Of a DNA stretch of 64,000 nucleotides, positions 7,812 to 18,002 are shown one piece after another (position 1 is the first letter of the stretch; each line of letters starts with the position of its first letter). The stretch is from Yersinia similis (GTDB lineage: Bacteria; Pseudomonadota; Gammaproteobacteria; Enterobacterales; Enterobacteriaceae): positions 151,906-215,905 of the forward strand of contig NZ_CGBP01000005.1 in the NCBI RefSeq assembly GCF_001053095.1, written 5' to 3'. Position numbers and translations under genes: made by a program. The notes beneath the pieces are model-generated. The model did not search any database and was not told the DNA's origin. It worked only from the letters and a program-made list of their open reading frames with translations.

Positions 7812-9014
7812 ATGAAAACGTCATCCAGTTTCATGTTCTATCTGGCCGGCCTGAGTATGCTGGGCTATTTGGCCACAGACATGTATCTACCTGCCTTCGG
7901 TGCAATGCAGCGTGAGCTGCAAACCACCGCCGGTGCCATCAGCGCCAGTTTAAGTATTTTTTTGGCCGGTTTTGCCATAGCACAGCTTATCTGGGGTCCT
8001 CTTTCAGACAAGTTGGGCCGCAAGCCTGTGCTGTTAGCGGGTTTAGGGTTATTTTCCATCGGTTGCTTAGGGATGTTATGGGTTGAAAATGCCACTCAGT
8101 TGTTGGTTCTACGCTTCATACAAGCCGTGGGTGTCTGTTCAGCGGCAGTGAGTTGGCAAGCTTTAGTGGTAGACCGCTATCGCGACGGGAAGGCTAACCG
8201 CGTATTTGCCACCATAATGCCGTTGGTTGCCTTATCACCCGCATTGGCTCCGTTATTAGGTGCTTGGTTACTAAACTACTTCAGTTGGCGATCAATTTTT
8301 GTGGTTCTGTTAGCCATTACGCTGCTATTGCTGATCCCAACGACGGTGCTGCAAGAAAGGAAAAAAACACGCACCGACAACAGCGACCAACCTAAAAATA
8401 CGGTGAGTTTCTGGCAACTACTCCAATCACCTACATTCAGTGGCAACGTCATGATCTTTGCTGCCTGTAGTGCCGGCTTCTTTGCCTGGCTAACTGGCTC
8501 ACCTTTCATTCTGGAAAATATGGGATACAGCCCAAATGTTATTGGCCTGAGTTATGTCCCACAGACACTGGCTTTCCTGCTTGGTGGATTTGGTTGCCGC
8601 AGTGCACTTGCCCACGTAAAAGGGAACACCCTGCTCCCCTGGCTGTTAGTGGGCTATGCTGGCAGCATGATTGCCCTGTACTTGCTCGCCACCTTAACAA
8701 CGCCATCATTGCTCACGTTGCTTATCCCTTTCTGCTTAATGGCGCTTGTGAATGGTGCCTGCTACCCTATTATCGTAGCGAATGCATTAATGCCGTTTCC
8801 AGACAATACCGGCAAAGCGGCGGCCTTGCAGAACACCCTACAACTCGGTTTGTGCTTTGTGGCCAGTATGTTGGTATCGGCATATATCAGCCAGCCGCTC
8901 TTGGCGACAGTGACAGTTATGCTATTGACGGTAGTTTTGGCGGCTTTGGGTTACGGCATCCATTGTTATGCGTTATGTAAAGACAAAACCAGATTGATGA
9001 CTCGGACACTATAG
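7812..9014 (+). CDS. punC: MFS purine nucleoside transporter PunC (YdhC)
   Basis: The 400-residue protein is a Bcr/CflA-type major facilitator with about 12 membrane segments. The N-terminal TDMYLPAF motif in segment 1 and the loop motif [14 protein letters not shown] between segments 2 and 3 are typical of this subfamily. E. coli YdhC, in the same position next to its LysR regulator, is a purine nucleoside transporter linked to adenosine use. The start ATG at 7812 is preceded by AAGAGAAATAAAGA. The length equals that of the family (about 400), so the gene is complete. The substrate is taken from the E. coli work. Confidence 0.88.
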   Translation: MKTSSSFMFYLAGLSMLGYLATDMYLPAFGAMQRELQTTAGAISASLSIFLAGFAIAQLIWGPLSDKLGRKPVLLAGLGLFSIGCLGMLWVENATQLLVLRFIQAVGVCSAAVSWQALVVDRYRDGKANRVFATIMPLVALSPALAPLLGAWLLNYFSWRSIFVVLLAITLLLLIPTTVLQERKKTRTDNSDQPKNTVSFWQLLQSPTFSGNVMIFAACSAGFFAWLTGSPFILENMGYSPNVIGLSYVPQTLAFLLGGFGCRSALAHVKGNTLLPWLLVGYAGSMIALYLLATLTTPSLLTLLIPFCLMALVNGACYPIIVANALMPFPDNTGKAAALQNTLQLGLCFVASMLVSAYISQPLLATVTVMLLTVVLAALGYGIHCYALCKDKTRLMTRTL

Positions 9015-9021
9015 CCAAAAT

Positions 9022-9245
9022 GATTTGAGTTGCAGGAAGGCGGCAGCTGAGTCAGTCCCCAGGAGCTTATTTATTTTAAGGTCAACAACAAGTCAGTGAC
9101 TGGGGGTGACAACGGTTATTGACACTTAGCGCGGGAGCAGATTTGAACGCTGCTTGCAGCGGCCTCGCAGAGGCGAGGCTCATGGATGGGCCGAGTAACG
9201 AAAGCAGCCAACACACATGCAGCTTGAAGAATGACGGGTATATAA
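9022..9245 (+). repeat. Dispersed imperfect-palindrome repeat, copy a
   Basis: The element begins with GATTTGAGTTGCAGGAAGGC and ends with a related inverted end (GCAGCTTGAAGAATGACGGG). The interior holds TCAGTCCCCAGGAGCTTA, its partner GTCAGTGACTGGGGG, and a core with TTGAACGCTGCTTGCAGCGG. The same core recurs in the copy at 28.4-28.6 kb and, inverted, at 21.8 kb. Confidence 0.75.
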
Positions 9246-9484
9246 CCCAACGCATAATTCCCTTGGGAAATAGTCACTAAGATACACACTGGCCGGAAAC
9301 GATTTATTATTGAGAAAGCGCCACGGCCAGCCTATACTCACTTTAACTAACTATAATATCACTTAAAAAAATATTATTTGAGGTTTCTTCTGTGCGCGTG
9401 GATTGTGTCACATTTACGCTTAAGGATGAGCCACCCTAAACTAAAGCGTAATTAGGGTTTCTTCTTAATCTTCCTCTTATTACC

Positions 9485-9552
9485 CAAAGTCATAGATGTT
9501 GCAGGTAGTCAGCGAGTTTACTCATCCGCAACGTCAAATATGTAGGGTATAT
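9485..9552 (+). repeat. Possible short copy of the same repeat family upstream of cfa
   Basis: ATAGATGTTGCAGG on one side and GTCAAATATGTAGGGTATAT on the other resemble the two ends of the larger elements, with only about 30 bp between them. The rest of the 644-bp punC-cfa gap shows no gene. Confidence 0.35.
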
Positions 9553-9658
9553 CCGTAACGGATATCAGACGCCAAGGTAACAAAACCTTATTGGTATGTA
9601 TCTGCGTAGCTAACACTGAACCGCGGATCATAAGTCAGAAGAAAGTGATGGAGAAGCT

Positions 9659-10810
9659 ATGAGTTCATCCTGTATAGAAGATCAGAGTGTTCAAGAAAGC
9701 CCATGGTTCCGCATTGTGCAAGACATGCTGAACCAAGCTGATATTGAAATCAATGGTTCACGCCCTTTCGACATTCGGGTCAACAACCCAGACTTTTTTA
9801 AACGGGTGTTACAAGAAGGATCTTTGGCATTAGGTGAGAGTTATATGGATGGCTGGTGGGAGTGCGATCGTCTGGATATATTCTTCCAGCGCGTTCTTCA
9901 GGCTGGTCTGGAACATCAACTCCCACACCATTTCAAAGATACTTTGCGTATCGTTGCCGCCCGTGTCATCAATTTGCAATCGAAAAGAAGAGCTTGGATT
10001 GTCGGCAAAGAGCATTACGACTTAGGTAATGATCTCTTTACTAAAATGCTTGACTCGAATATGCAATATTCTTGTGCCTACTGGAAAGAGGCCTCCTGCC
10101 TTGAACAGGCGCAGGAACATAAACTGCAAATGATTTGCGAGAAATTGCAATTAGCGCCAGGCATGAAGTTGTTGGATATCGGTTGTGGCTGGGGGGGGCT
10201 TGCTGCTTACGCCGCCAGACATTTCGGGGTATCAGTCTCGGGGGTGACTATTTCTATTGAACAACAAAAACTGGCACAACAGCTGTGTGAAGGCCTCGAT
10301 GTCAGCATTTTATTGCAGGATTACCGTGACTTGAACGAGCAATTCGACCGTATTGTTTCTGTCGGCATGTTCGAACATGTTGGCCCCAAGAACTACGCCA
10401 CTTATTTTAAGGTGGTAAACCGTAATTTAAAACCGGATGGATTGTTCTTGCTACACACCATCGGCGCTAACCGCACCAATATGAACGTCGATCCATGGAT
10501 CAATAAATATATCTTCCCCAATGGTTGCCTGCCGTCAGTGCAACATATTGCTCAGGCTAGTGAACCGTATTTTGTCATGGAAGACTGGCATAATTTTGGC
10601 GCGGATTATGACCGTACATTGATGGCATGGTATGAGCGTTTCCAAGCAGCGTGGCCAAGTCTGTCGGCGAATTACTCACAACGGTTTGAACGGATGTTTA
10701 GCTATTACCTTAATGCCTGCGCGGGAGCATTTCGCGCCAGAGACATTCAGTTGTGGCAAGTACTATTCAGTCCAAATGGTGTGAATGGGGGTATTCGCGT
10801 CCCCCGCTAA
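9659..10810 (+). CDS. cfa: Cyclopropane-fatty-acyl-phospholipid synthase
   Basis: The 383-residue enzyme transfers a methylene group from S-adenosylmethionine to unsaturated acyl chains of membrane phospholipids, mostly in stationary phase. An N-terminal lipid-binding domain (about 1-120) precedes the Rossmann methyltransferase domain. Cys139 (QYSCAYW) and the SAM loop LLDIGCGWGG at 171-180 are in the E. coli positions. The ATG follows GGAGAAGCT. The codons of the SAM loop contain an uninterrupted run of eight G (10191-10198). The long untranslated upstream region is usual for cfa, which in E. coli has two promoters and small-RNA control; I did not assign promoters here. Confidence 0.97.
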   Translation: MSSSCIEDQSVQESPWFRIVQDMLNQADIEINGSRPFDIRVNNPDFFKRVLQEGSLALGESYMDGWWECDRLDIFFQRVLQAGLEHQLPHHFKDTLRIVAARVINLQSKRRAWIVGKEHYDLGNDLFTKMLDSNMQYSCAYWKEASCLEQAQEHKLQMICEKLQLAPGMKLLDIGCGWGGLAAYAARHFGVSVSGVTISIEQQKLAQQLCEGLDVSILLQDYRDLNEQFDRIVSVGMFEHVGPKNYATYFKVVNRNLKPDGLFLLHTIGANRTNMNVDPWINKYIFPNGCLPSVQHIAQASEPYFVMEDWHNFGADYDRTLMAWYERFQAAWPSLSANYSQRFERMFSYYLNACAGAFRARDIQLWQVLFSPNGVNGGIRVPR

Positions 10811-10818
10811 CCCCAAAT

Positions 10819-10856
10819 AGGAGGCAGGGGCATAAAAACCCCTGTCTTATTTTTTG
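10819..10856. terminator. Bidirectional terminator between cfa and ribE
   Basis: GGCAGGGG and CCCCTGTC pair around CATAAAAA, followed by TTATTTTTT on the plus strand. The genes converge here. Confidence 0.75.
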
Positions 10857-10860
10857 TAGG

Positions 10861-11517
10861 TTATGACACCCGTGCTACTTTTTCAGCCACTAAAGCCGCA
10901 TTGGCAATATCGCGCTGTGCCAATACCCGTTCAACAGTATCAACCACCGCTTGGATCTGCGGATCTATCTCGATATTAACCCGATGCCCTAGTCGTTTTT
11001 TACCTAGAGTGGTACGAGACAGCGTTTCTGGAATGAGATGAACACAGAAACGATTACCCACAACCTCGCCGATTGTCAGGCTGATGCCATCAATGCCAAT
11101 AAAACCTTTATGTAACACATATTTCATCAGATCTTCGCTGGGCATACGAAACCAAATCTGACGGTTATTTTCTGATGTGTATATTTTAGCAATCTCTGCA
11201 GTACAGATAATATGACCGGACATAAGATGACCACCAATTTCATCGCTGAATTTAGCCGCCCTCTCCAAGTTAACCTTGTCACCGACGTTTATATCCCCCA
11301 AATTAGTGAGGCGTAATGTTTCCTTCATCAAATCAAAACTGACACGATTACCCTCAATATGCGTCACAGTGAGGCAGCATCCATTATGAGCAACCGACGC
11401 CCCCAATGCCAACTCAGGCAGCATATCAATAGGCAGTTCTACAACATGTGTACGGAAATTAGATTTTTCTTCGATGGCCACCACAGGCCCGGTGCCTTGA
11501 ACAATACCGGTAAACAT
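10861..11517 (-). CDS. ribE: Riboflavin synthase alpha chain
   Basis: The 218-residue product is the trimeric enzyme that dismutates two 6,7-dimethyl-8-ribityllumazine molecules to riboflavin. It consists of two lumazine-binding repeats, each with an MFTGIV- or [14 protein letters not shown] beginning (residues 1-97 and about 98-195). The N-terminal [10 protein letters not shown] is the usual invariant start. The E. coli protein (named ribC or ribE in different sources) has 213 residues; the last 20 here are a little longer and variable. It is divergent from mdtK, the same arrangement as in E. coli. No FMN riboswitch was seen upstream. Confidence 0.95.
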   Translation of the reverse strand: MFTGIVQGTGPVVAIEEKSNFRTHVVELPIDMLPELALGASVAHNGCCLTVTHIEGNRVSFDLMKETLRLTNLGDINVGDKVNLERAAKFSDEIGGHLMSGHIICTAEIAKIYTSENNRQIWFRMPSEDLMKYVLHKGFIGIDGISLTIGEVVGNRFCVHLIPETLSRTTLGKKRLGHRVNIEIDPQIQAVVDTVERVLAQRDIANAALVAEKVARVS

Positions 11518-11765
11518 ACGCCATGCCTCTTATAAGTTATCTGTAAAAAGAAATATTATCTGTGTTAATTTTGCCTCAGAAAATCAGGAAAACCAAACCA
11601 CTTAGAGCAAAAAAGACTATTCAGGATATTTGGTTGATATTTAATTACAAGGATTGCTTAACCTCGGTGAGAAGGTACAATATTTTATTGCTTTCCCACT
11701 ATTTTATTTATCATCGCCTGATGATAAATCGTCATGATTTAAAACATAATTAGAAAGGTGCATAC

Positions 11766-13139
11766 GTGCAGAAGTATATAGTTGAAGCGCGTAGCTTGTT
11801 AGCTCTCGCTATTCCCGTTGTCATCGCGCAACTGTCTCAAACCGCTATGGGTGTTGTTGACACGATCATGGCCGGCTCTGTCAGTGCAACTGACATGGCG
11901 GCGGTGGCGGTAGGCACGTCTATCTGGCTACCCGCTATTTTATTCGGACACGGCTTGTTACTCGCACTGACGCCGACTGTTGCCCAGCTTAATGGTTCAG
12001 GGCGCCGTAACCAAATTGCCCACCAAGTCAGGCAAGGGTTTTGGCTGGCACTCTGTGTTTCCGTGTTAATTATGCTTGTGCTCTATAATAGCGACCACGT
12101 TATTAAACAAATGGATAATATTGACCCCATACTGGCGCAAAAAGCCGTGGATTTTCTGCATGCCATCATGTGGGGTGTGCCAGGTTATCTATTCTTCCAG
12201 GTTCTGAGAAATCAGTGTGAAGGGCTATCTAAGACTAAACCGGGGATGGTTATCGGGTTTGTTGGCCTGCTGGTTAATATCCCGATTAACTACATCTTTA
12301 TCTATGGCAAGTTTGGCGCGCCGGCTTTAGGTGGCGTAGGCTGCGGAGTGGCAACAGCCTCTGTTTATTGGGTGATGTTCCTGATGATGAGATGGTACGT
12401 GACGCGCGCCCGTTCTCAACAGGATATCAAACTGGAAAAAGGATTTGCCGCGCCCGACTGGCAGGTAATGAAACGTTTAAGTGGCCTTGGCCTGCCCGTC
12501 GCCTTGGCCCTCTTTTTCGAGGTCACCCTGTTCGCCGTCGTCGCCCTGTTGGTCTCGCCACTGGGTATTGTTGCCGTTGCCGGGCACCAGATTGCACTCA
12601 ACTTCAGCTCATTAATGTTTATGTTACCCATGTCGCTGAGTGTGGCTGCAACAATTCGTGTCGGGTTTCGTCTCGGACAAGGGGCGGTGGAACAGGCTCA
12701 GGTTGCAGCCTATACCAGCATGGCTGTCGGTTTATTGCTGGCCAGCTTTACCGCTGTATTTACCATTGTTTTCCGTGAACATATTGCGTTGTTGTATAAC
12801 AAGACACCTGAAGTGGTTACCATGGCGTCCCATCTGATGTTGCTGGCGGCACTTTATCAGTTGTCTGATGCCGTTCAGGTTATTGGGAGTGGTGTCTTGC
12901 GGGGCTATAAAGATACGCGTTCCATTTTCTTTATTACGTTTACCGCTTATTGGCTTCTCGGGTTACCTAGCGGCTATCTTCTGGGCTTGACCGATTATAT
13001 CCTCCCTGCGATGGGGCCTGCTGGTTTCTGGATAGGTTTCATTATCGGTCTAACAGCTGCGGCTATTCTGATGGTGCTGCGCATCCGTTGGCTGCAAAAA
13101 CAACCTACTGCGTTTATTCTGCAACGGGCAGCCCATTAG
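11766..13139 (+). CDS. mdtK: MATE-family multidrug efflux pump MdtK
   Basis: The 457-residue protein belongs to the MATE family, with about 12 membrane segments in two pseudosymmetric halves. It has the [26 protein letters not shown] first helix (residues 15-36) typical of NorM/MdtK pumps. It exports cationic drugs and some dipeptides in exchange for sodium ions or protons. The start is a GTG at 11766 after AGAAAGGTG; no in-frame ATG nearby gives the family length. The gene is divergent from ribE and is followed by a GC-rich hairpin and then the valine tRNA cluster, the E. coli order. Confidence 0.95.
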   Translation: MQKYIVEARSLLALAIPVVIAQLSQTAMGVVDTIMAGSVSATDMAAVAVGTSIWLPAILFGHGLLLALTPTVAQLNGSGRRNQIAHQVRQGFWLALCVSVLIMLVLYNSDHVIKQMDNIDPILAQKAVDFLHAIMWGVPGYLFFQVLRNQCEGLSKTKPGMVIGFVGLLVNIPINYIFIYGKFGAPALGGVGCGVATASVYWVMFLMMRWYVTRARSQQDIKLEKGFAAPDWQVMKRLSGLGLPVALALFFEVTLFAVVALLVSPLGIVAVAGHQIALNFSSLMFMLPMSLSVAATIRVGFRLGQGAVEQAQVAAYTSMAVGLLLASFTAVFTIVFREHIALLYNKTPEVVTMASHLMLLAALYQLSDAVQVIGSGVLRGYKDTRSIFFITFTAYWLLGLPSGYLLGLTDYILPAMGPAGFWIGFIIGLTAAAILMVLRIRWLQKQPTAFILQRAAH

Positions 13140-13182
13140 CTTATGGTTGGAGTGGGGCTCCCCCCCGCTCCGCCATAAAACA
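13140..13182 (+). terminator. Terminator after mdtK
   Basis: TTATGG..GGAG.GGGG pairs with CCCCGCTCC.CCATAA just after the stop codon; the tail is AAAACACG rather than a T run, so termination strength is uncertain. Confidence 0.5.
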
Positions 13183-13299
13183 CGTGTAGGGGCTTCGCGC
13201 GGTTAGTCTCAAAAAAAGGGAGTATCCCCAACGACATGTGGATGAAAAAACAGCGCAATGGATAAAAGCACAGCGATTACGTGAGCTTACAATAAATAT

Positions 13300-13338
13300 T
13301 GCGTTTTTCCTCTTGCCAGCAGACGGGCAGCCCGTTAG
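13300..13338 (+). repeat. Degenerate copy of the mdtK 3' end
   Basis: ACGGGCAGCCCGTTAG at 13323-13338 matches the last codons of mdtK at 13124-13139 in 15 of 16 bases. TTGCGTTT further upstream also has a counterpart in mdtK. Confidence 0.5.
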
Positions 13339-13381
13339 TATTCGTCCCCGCTGTCACCGTTGATAGTAGACAATAATAGAT

Positions 13382-13458
13382 GCGTCCGTAGCTCAGTTGG
13401 TTAGAGCACCACCTTGACATGGTGGGGGTCGATGGTTCGAGTCCATTCGGACGCACCA
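13382..13458 (+). tRNA. tRNA-Val (GAC), copy 1
   Basis: This 77-nt tRNA has the acceptor stem GCGTCCG/CGGACGC with an encoded ACCA end. The D arm is GCTCAGTTGGTTAGAGC, the anticodon stem CCACC/GGTGG carries the loop TTGACAT (anticodon GAC), and the T loop is TTCGAGT. It reads GUC and GUU codons. It is the first of three tandem copies, as for E. coli valV/valW near mdtK. Confidence 0.97.
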
Positions 13459-13516
13459 CTTTTATTGCATGGTAGTCAGTCTGATTTGATAGCTGTTTTA
13501 CCAGAAAGAATTATGT

Positions 13517-13593
13517 GCGTCCGTAGCTCAGTTGGTTAGAGCACCACCTTGACATGGTGGGGGTCGATGGTTCGAGTCCATTTGGACGCACCA
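13517..13593 (+). tRNA. tRNA-Val (GAC), copy 2
   Basis: This copy is identical to copy 1 except for one base in the 3' acceptor strand (TGGACGC), which makes a G-U pair next to the T stem. Anticodon GAC, encoded CCA. It is probably cotranscribed with its neighbours. Confidence 0.97.
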
Positions 13594-13705
13594 TTCTGGC
13601 ATTGTTGTTGGTCTGTGTTTTTTATCCAGCACGCCTTTCAAACAGCATGTTTTTTACTCAAGTTTTTTATCCGGATTGGTTTTTACCCAGTATCGTTATT
13701 ACCCT

Positions 13706-13782
13706 GCGTTCTTAGCTCAGTTGGTTAGAGCACCACCTTGACATGGTGGGGGTCGATGGTTCGAGTCCATTAGAACGCACCA
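13706..13782 (+). tRNA. tRNA-Val (GAC), copy 3
   Basis: The body is the same as in copies 1 and 2, but the acceptor stem is GCGTTCT/AGAACGC, with compensatory changes on both strands that keep seven pairs. Anticodon GAC, encoded CCA. Confidence 0.97.
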
Positions 13783-14073
13783 TTTCTCTTCTCCTGCAGT
13801 ACTCATCTATTTCTCCCTTGTCAGTTCCTGATTGCTGGTTGATTTTTGCTACTGATTCGATTTGTCTATTGAGCCAATTTTTCTATTGATAATGTTCACA
13901 GTCTGCCACAATGAAGCGCCATAAGTGAGCTGGAATTTTTAAATACTCCCCTATTTACTGTCAAAAAAATCAACAAACAAATAACTTGCGCAACAAATTA
14001 AGATTTAATCTACGTGTTTGCGTCATTAATCCCTACTTTTTACAAAAAACGGCAATGAGTTCCTGTTTTCTAT

Positions 14074-14102
14074 TTCATTTCCCGCCACTTACCGCTTATA
14101 AT
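14074..14102 (+). promoter_or_regulatory. Probable pykF promoter
   Basis: TATAAT at 14097-14102 is a consensus -10 box. TTCATT lies 17 bp upstream as a weak -35. It is 274 bp before the pykF ATG, so the leader would be long. The gap 13783-14073 shows nothing else I can name. Confidence 0.6.
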
Positions 14103-14118
14103 ACGGACCGTCGTTTCA

Positions 14119-14132
14119 GTTGAATGGTTTCA
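14119..14132 (+). promoter_or_regulatory. Cra (FruR) binding site at pykF
   Basis: GTTGAATGGTTTCA matches the Cra site GCTGAATCGTTTCA in 12 of 14 bases. It begins 17 bp after the -10 box, close to the likely transcription start, a position suited to repression. Cra represses pykF in E. coli, so the assignment is consistent. Confidence 0.7.
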
Positions 14133-14375
14133 GCATTTTGATTATCCGATACGCTAAAAAAATACAACTCTCATTTATGCCATCGTGCTCTGATCATGCG
14201 CTTAGTCTCGCGCTAAAATTTTCCGCTCAACTTCCACCACTGTCATCTATCCTTAGTAATGTTTTATTTCTTGGTCACGTTTCGCTACACCCAACACCAA
14301 TCAGATACCACTCCGTTGTTGTAAATAACGGAACTTACACTTTTTATCCATCACAACTTGTAGAAAAAATCCGTC

Positions 14376-15788
14376 ATGAAAAAGACTAAAATTGTTTGTA
14401 CTATCGGTCCAAAAACCGAATCCGAAGAAATGCTGACAAACCTGCTGAATGCTGGCATGAACGTTATGCGTTTAAATTTCTCTCACGGTGACTATGCAGA
14501 GCACGGTCAACGTATCAAAAACCTCCGGGCTGTAATGGCAAAAACAGGCAAAAAAGCCGCTATTTTGCTGGATACTAAAGGCCCGGAAATCCGGACCATG
14601 AAACTAGAAGGCGGCAAAGATGCTGCGCTGGTTGCAGGTCAGACCTTCACATTCACAACTGATCAAAGCGTTGTCGGTAACGACAAAATTGTTGCGGTAA
14701 CCTACCCAGGCTTCGCCTCTGACCTGAAAATTGGTAACACTGTTCTGGTTGACGATGGTCTGATCGGCATGGAAGTCACAGAAGTCACTGAACACACCGT
14801 TGTATGTAAAGTATTGAACAGTGGCGATTTGGGTGAAAATAAAGGCGTTAACCTGCCAGGCGTATCTATCCAACTGCCTGCATTAGCAGAAAAAGATAAA
14901 AGCGACCTGATCTTCGGTTGCGAACAAGGCGTTGATTTCGTTGCAGCCTCCTTTATCCGTAAACGTTCTGATGTGCTGGAAATTCGTGAACACCTGAAAG
15001 CACACGGTGGCGAACATATCCAGATCATCTCTAAAATCGAAAATCAGGAAGGTCTGAATAACTTCGACGAAATCCTGGAAGCATCTGACGGTATCATGGT
15101 TGCCCGTGGTGACCTAGGTGTTGAGATCCCTGTTGAAGAAGTCATCTTCGCGCAGAAGATGATGATCGAGAAATGTAACCGTGCACGTAAAGTTGTTATT
15201 ACTGCAACTCAAATGCTCGATTCCATGATCAAAAACCCACGCCCTACCCGTGCAGAAGCTGGTGACGTTGCAAACGCCATCCTTGACGGTACCGACGCGG
15301 TCATGCTGTCCGGTGAAAGTGCTAAGGGTAAGTACCCATTAGAGTCTGTCACCATCATGGCGACCATCTGTGAGCGTACAGACCGTGTTATGCCTAGTCG
15401 CATTGAGTCACTGAACGACAACCGTAAAATGCGTATCACTGAAGCCGTTTGCCGTGGTGCTGTTGAAACCGCAGAAAAACTGGAAGCCAAAGTGATTGTG
15501 GTAGCAACCGGTGGGGGTAAATCTGCAAAATCCGTACGTAAATACTTCCCTACTGCGACCATTCTGGCACTGACTACCAATGAAATGACGGCTCATCAGT
15601 TAATTCTGACTAAAGGCGTAATCACTCAGTTGGTAGACGAAATTGCCTCAACTGATGATTTCTACCGCATCGGTAAAGAAGCGGCTCTAGCGAGCGGCCT
15701 GGCACAAAAAGGCGACGTGGTCATCATGGTTTCTGGTGCTTTGGTACCAAGCGGTACAACCAATACCTCTTCAGTACACGTGTTATAA
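14376..15788 (+). CDS. pykF: Pyruvate kinase I
   Basis: The 470-residue glycolytic enzyme converts phosphoenolpyruvate and ADP to pyruvate and ATP and is activated by fructose 1,6-bisphosphate. The N-terminal [14 protein letters not shown], the substrate/metal site [11 protein letters not shown] and the [10 protein letters not shown] motif in the A domain are all present. The C-terminal allosteric domain ends in [12 protein letters not shown]. The ATG at 14376 gives the exact E. coli length. It is monocistronic, with a TATAAT promoter and a Cra site upstream and a strong terminator behind. With ppsA and ppsR in the same window it forms opposite sides of the PEP-pyruvate node. Confidence 0.98.
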   Translation: MKKTKIVCTIGPKTESEEMLTNLLNAGMNVMRLNFSHGDYAEHGQRIKNLRAVMAKTGKKAAILLDTKGPEIRTMKLEGGKDAALVAGQTFTFTTDQSVVGNDKIVAVTYPGFASDLKIGNTVLVDDGLIGMEVTEVTEHTVVCKVLNSGDLGENKGVNLPGVSIQLPALAEKDKSDLIFGCEQGVDFVAASFIRKRSDVLEIREHLKAHGGEHIQIISKIENQEGLNNFDEILEASDGIMVARGDLGVEIPVEEVIFAQKMMIEKCNRARKVVITATQMLDSMIKNPRPTRAEAGDVANAILDGTDAVMLSGESAKGKYPLESVTIMATICERTDRVMPSRIESLNDNRKMRITEAVCRGAVETAEKLEAKVIVVATGGGKSAKSVRKYFPTATILALTTNEMTAHQLILTKGVITQLVDEIASTDDFYRIGKEAALASGLAQKGDVVIMVSGALVPSGTTNTSSVHVL

Positions 15789-15813
15789 TTCCAACGCGTT
15801 ATTGTTCAATAAT

Positions 15814-15850
15814 TAAAACGCCGCTCTCTATAGCGGCGTTTTCTTTTTTA
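15814..15850 (+). terminator. Rho-independent terminator after pykF
   Basis: AAAACGCCGCT and AGCGGCGTTTT form a perfect stem around CTCTAT, followed by CTTTTTT. Confidence 0.9.
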
Positions 15851-16035
15851 AAGCTTGCCTAATAAACTTTCTGAAAAAATTTTACTTTATCCTAACCCCG
15901 CAACAGTGCACCTTAGAAATAAGACTTGTCCCATGGAACCCAGCTGTTTTGCCTCGTTTTTTTAACTTTTTTTTAAAGCAAGATGATTCTTTGAGCTAAC
16001 GAGCAAAATAAACCCCTCTAATACTAAAATTTTAT

Positions 16036-16071
16036 TCTCTTTCGAAAAAACTTTGTGTAATACTTGTAAGG
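16036..16071 (+). promoter_or_regulatory. lpp promoter region
   Basis: GTGTAATACTTGTAAGGCTA is nearly the same as the E. coli lpp promoter: -10 AATACT at 16059-16064 and a start point expected at the G of GCTACATGG (16071). The upstream block is AT-rich but its -35 is weak. The leader up to TAGAGGG is also conserved. Confidence 0.75.
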
Positions 16072-16096
16072 CTACATGGAGATTAACTTAATCTAG

Positions 16097-16345
<249 letters not shown>

Positions 16346-16361
16346 TATTACTTCCTGAATG

Positions 16362-16393
16362 AAAAATGGCGCACATTGTGCGCCATTTTTTTT
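16362..16393 (+). terminator. Rho-independent terminator after lpp
   Basis: AAATGGCGCAC pairs with GTGCGCCATTT around ATT, followed by a run of T (eight in all). Very strong. Confidence 0.92.
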
Positions 16394-16667
16394 GCCCTAC
16401 GGAAATGTTTGTCGTACAGAAATAAACGTCTGACAATCGCTCTCCTTGATGTCATTACCTCTTCCATACTAATACTGACCGACGACTCAATACTGACAAA
16501 CGACTCCCCAGTTTGGCGTGGTACCGCATGCTTGCTTATATTTCGATGATCACTTCTCGCACTGGCTTTAATATTCTGACTTTCACAACGACAAAACTCT
16601 AAAGCCCGGAGTGCAATTCTGGCTTTACCACGATGGAGAGCCACCATGATAAAGCACAGACCAGTGA

Positions 16668-17732
16668 TTAGTTATTTGCTGAATAAACCGGGCCGGGCTG
16701 AACCAGCTTAGGCGTTACTGGCTCTTCTGTTGGTTGTTGCTCTTCAGGTTGTGCCTGTTGCTCCCCCTGAGGCGCTACAGCAGCGGGTGCTTGCTGAGTA
16801 GAGGTTTCACCCACAGTAACAATGATTGGCATACCAGAACGGCGTGCAATCGCATCCTGAACCGCTTTAGCATCAGTCTGGTTATCGTTAATGAACTTCT
16901 GCAAGCCACTGCCGATCGCGATTGGCATCGTTTGTGGATCATCACTGTCTGCGCGAGACAATGGTTGATGAACTTCAACGTAACGTTTGCCATCAGGTTC
17001 AATGGCATATTTAACAGGTTCGTTGATGATCTGTACGCGAGTGCCTTTAGGTACTGAATTGAACAGCGTTTCAATGTCATCTGGACGTAAACGGATACAG
17101 CCAGAGCTGACACGTAGGCCGATACCAAAGTTGGCGTTAGTACCATGGATCAGGTACTCCCCCCTTCCTGCGGACAGACGCATAGCAAACTGCCCCATAG
17201 GATTGTCAGGACCGGCCGGAACCACTGATGGCAAGGTGATACCTTCTGCCAAATAGTTTTTACGGATGTTCGCGGTTGGCGTCCAAGTTGGGTTAGGGAT
17301 CTTCTGGCTAACAGAGGTAACCATGGTTGGTGTATTACGCCCTAACTGGCCAATGCCGATTGGGTAAACAATAACTTTGTTCTGACCTTTAGGGTAATAA
17401 TAAAGGCGCAGTTCAGCCAGGTTGATAACGATACCTTCACGCGGGGTGTCAGGCAGCAACATCTGGTTCGGGATAGTCAGTACTGACCCCGGTAATGGCA
17501 AGTAGGGATCAGTCCCTGGGTTTGCTTCCAGCATACCCAGCAGGCCAATCTTGTAGTCGGCTGCAATAGCCTCCAATGGGCGACCATCATTTGGAACAGT
17601 AAAGGTTGTATTTTCGCCAATTAAGCGACTATTAGCGGGCGGCAGAGGATACTCGTTCGCATTGGCAGCAGTGATACTACCTGCCAGACAAGTTGCGAAT
17701 AACATACCAATCAAAGTTAATGCACGTTTCAT
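16668..17732 (-). CDS. ldtE: L,D-transpeptidase LdtE (YnhG)
   Basis: The 354-residue product has a signal peptide (cleavage near ANA-NE, residue 26), a LysM-like peptidoglycan-binding segment (about 40-90) and a YkuD catalytic domain (about 98-235). His196 lies in the IHGTNA motif and Cys212 in SSGCIRL. A Pro/Gln/Glu-rich tail follows to residue 354. The family forms 3-3 mDAP cross-links or attaches Lpp to the wall in the periplasm. Position between sufE and lpp matches E. coli ldtE (ynhG). Assignment among the LdtA-E paralogues rests on that synteny. The start ATG is at 17732, with no competing start. Confidence 0.92.
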   Translation of the reverse strand: MKRALTLIGMLFATCLAGSITAANANEYPLPPANSRLIGENTTFTVPNDGRPLEAIAADYKIGLLGMLEANPGTDPYLPLPGSVLTIPNQMLLPDTPREGIVINLAELRLYYYPKGQNKVIVYPIGIGQLGRNTPTMVTSVSQKIPNPTWTPTANIRKNYLAEGITLPSVVPAGPDNPMGQFAMRLSAGRGEYLIHGTNANFGIGLRVSSGCIRLRPDDIETLFNSVPKGTRVQIINEPVKYAIEPDGKRYVEVHQPLSRADSDDPQTMPIAIGSGLQKFINDNQTDAKAVQDAIARRSGMPIIVTVGETSTQQAPAAVAPQGEQQAQPEEQQPTEEPVTPKLVQPGPVYSANN

Positions 17733-18002
17733 GCTTAGTTCCTACATCACTTCTTCAAATTCGGTTTACACGGCTATCTACGTTAATTTTAGCAGCCAAT
17801 AATAAGGCAAATGTATAGTAACAGTCCTTATTATAAAGGCAATTTATTTCTCTAAAAATCAATGTGTTACAAAGTAATGTATTGTGGTTTTTTTAGCATA
17901 AGCGCCGATTTAAGCTGCTGAAATCTCACCATTTTAATACTGTGACTCGCAACGCAAAAATGGTCAGAGCCCAATAAATAAAGAGCAAAATATTAGCCTG
18001 CA

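Noticed and set aside
13382..13782. CRISPR-like array of regular repeats
   Set aside because: The near-identical 77-bp units are three tRNA-Val genes with unequal spacers.
14120..14389. 89-codon ORF overlapping the pykF start
   Set aside because: It begins at the Cra site within the leader, has no ribosome binding site and runs into pykF in another frame.
16348..16647. 99-codon ORF on the minus strand between lpp and ldtE
   Set aside because: Its end lies inside the lpp terminator and it has no family features; treated as chance.
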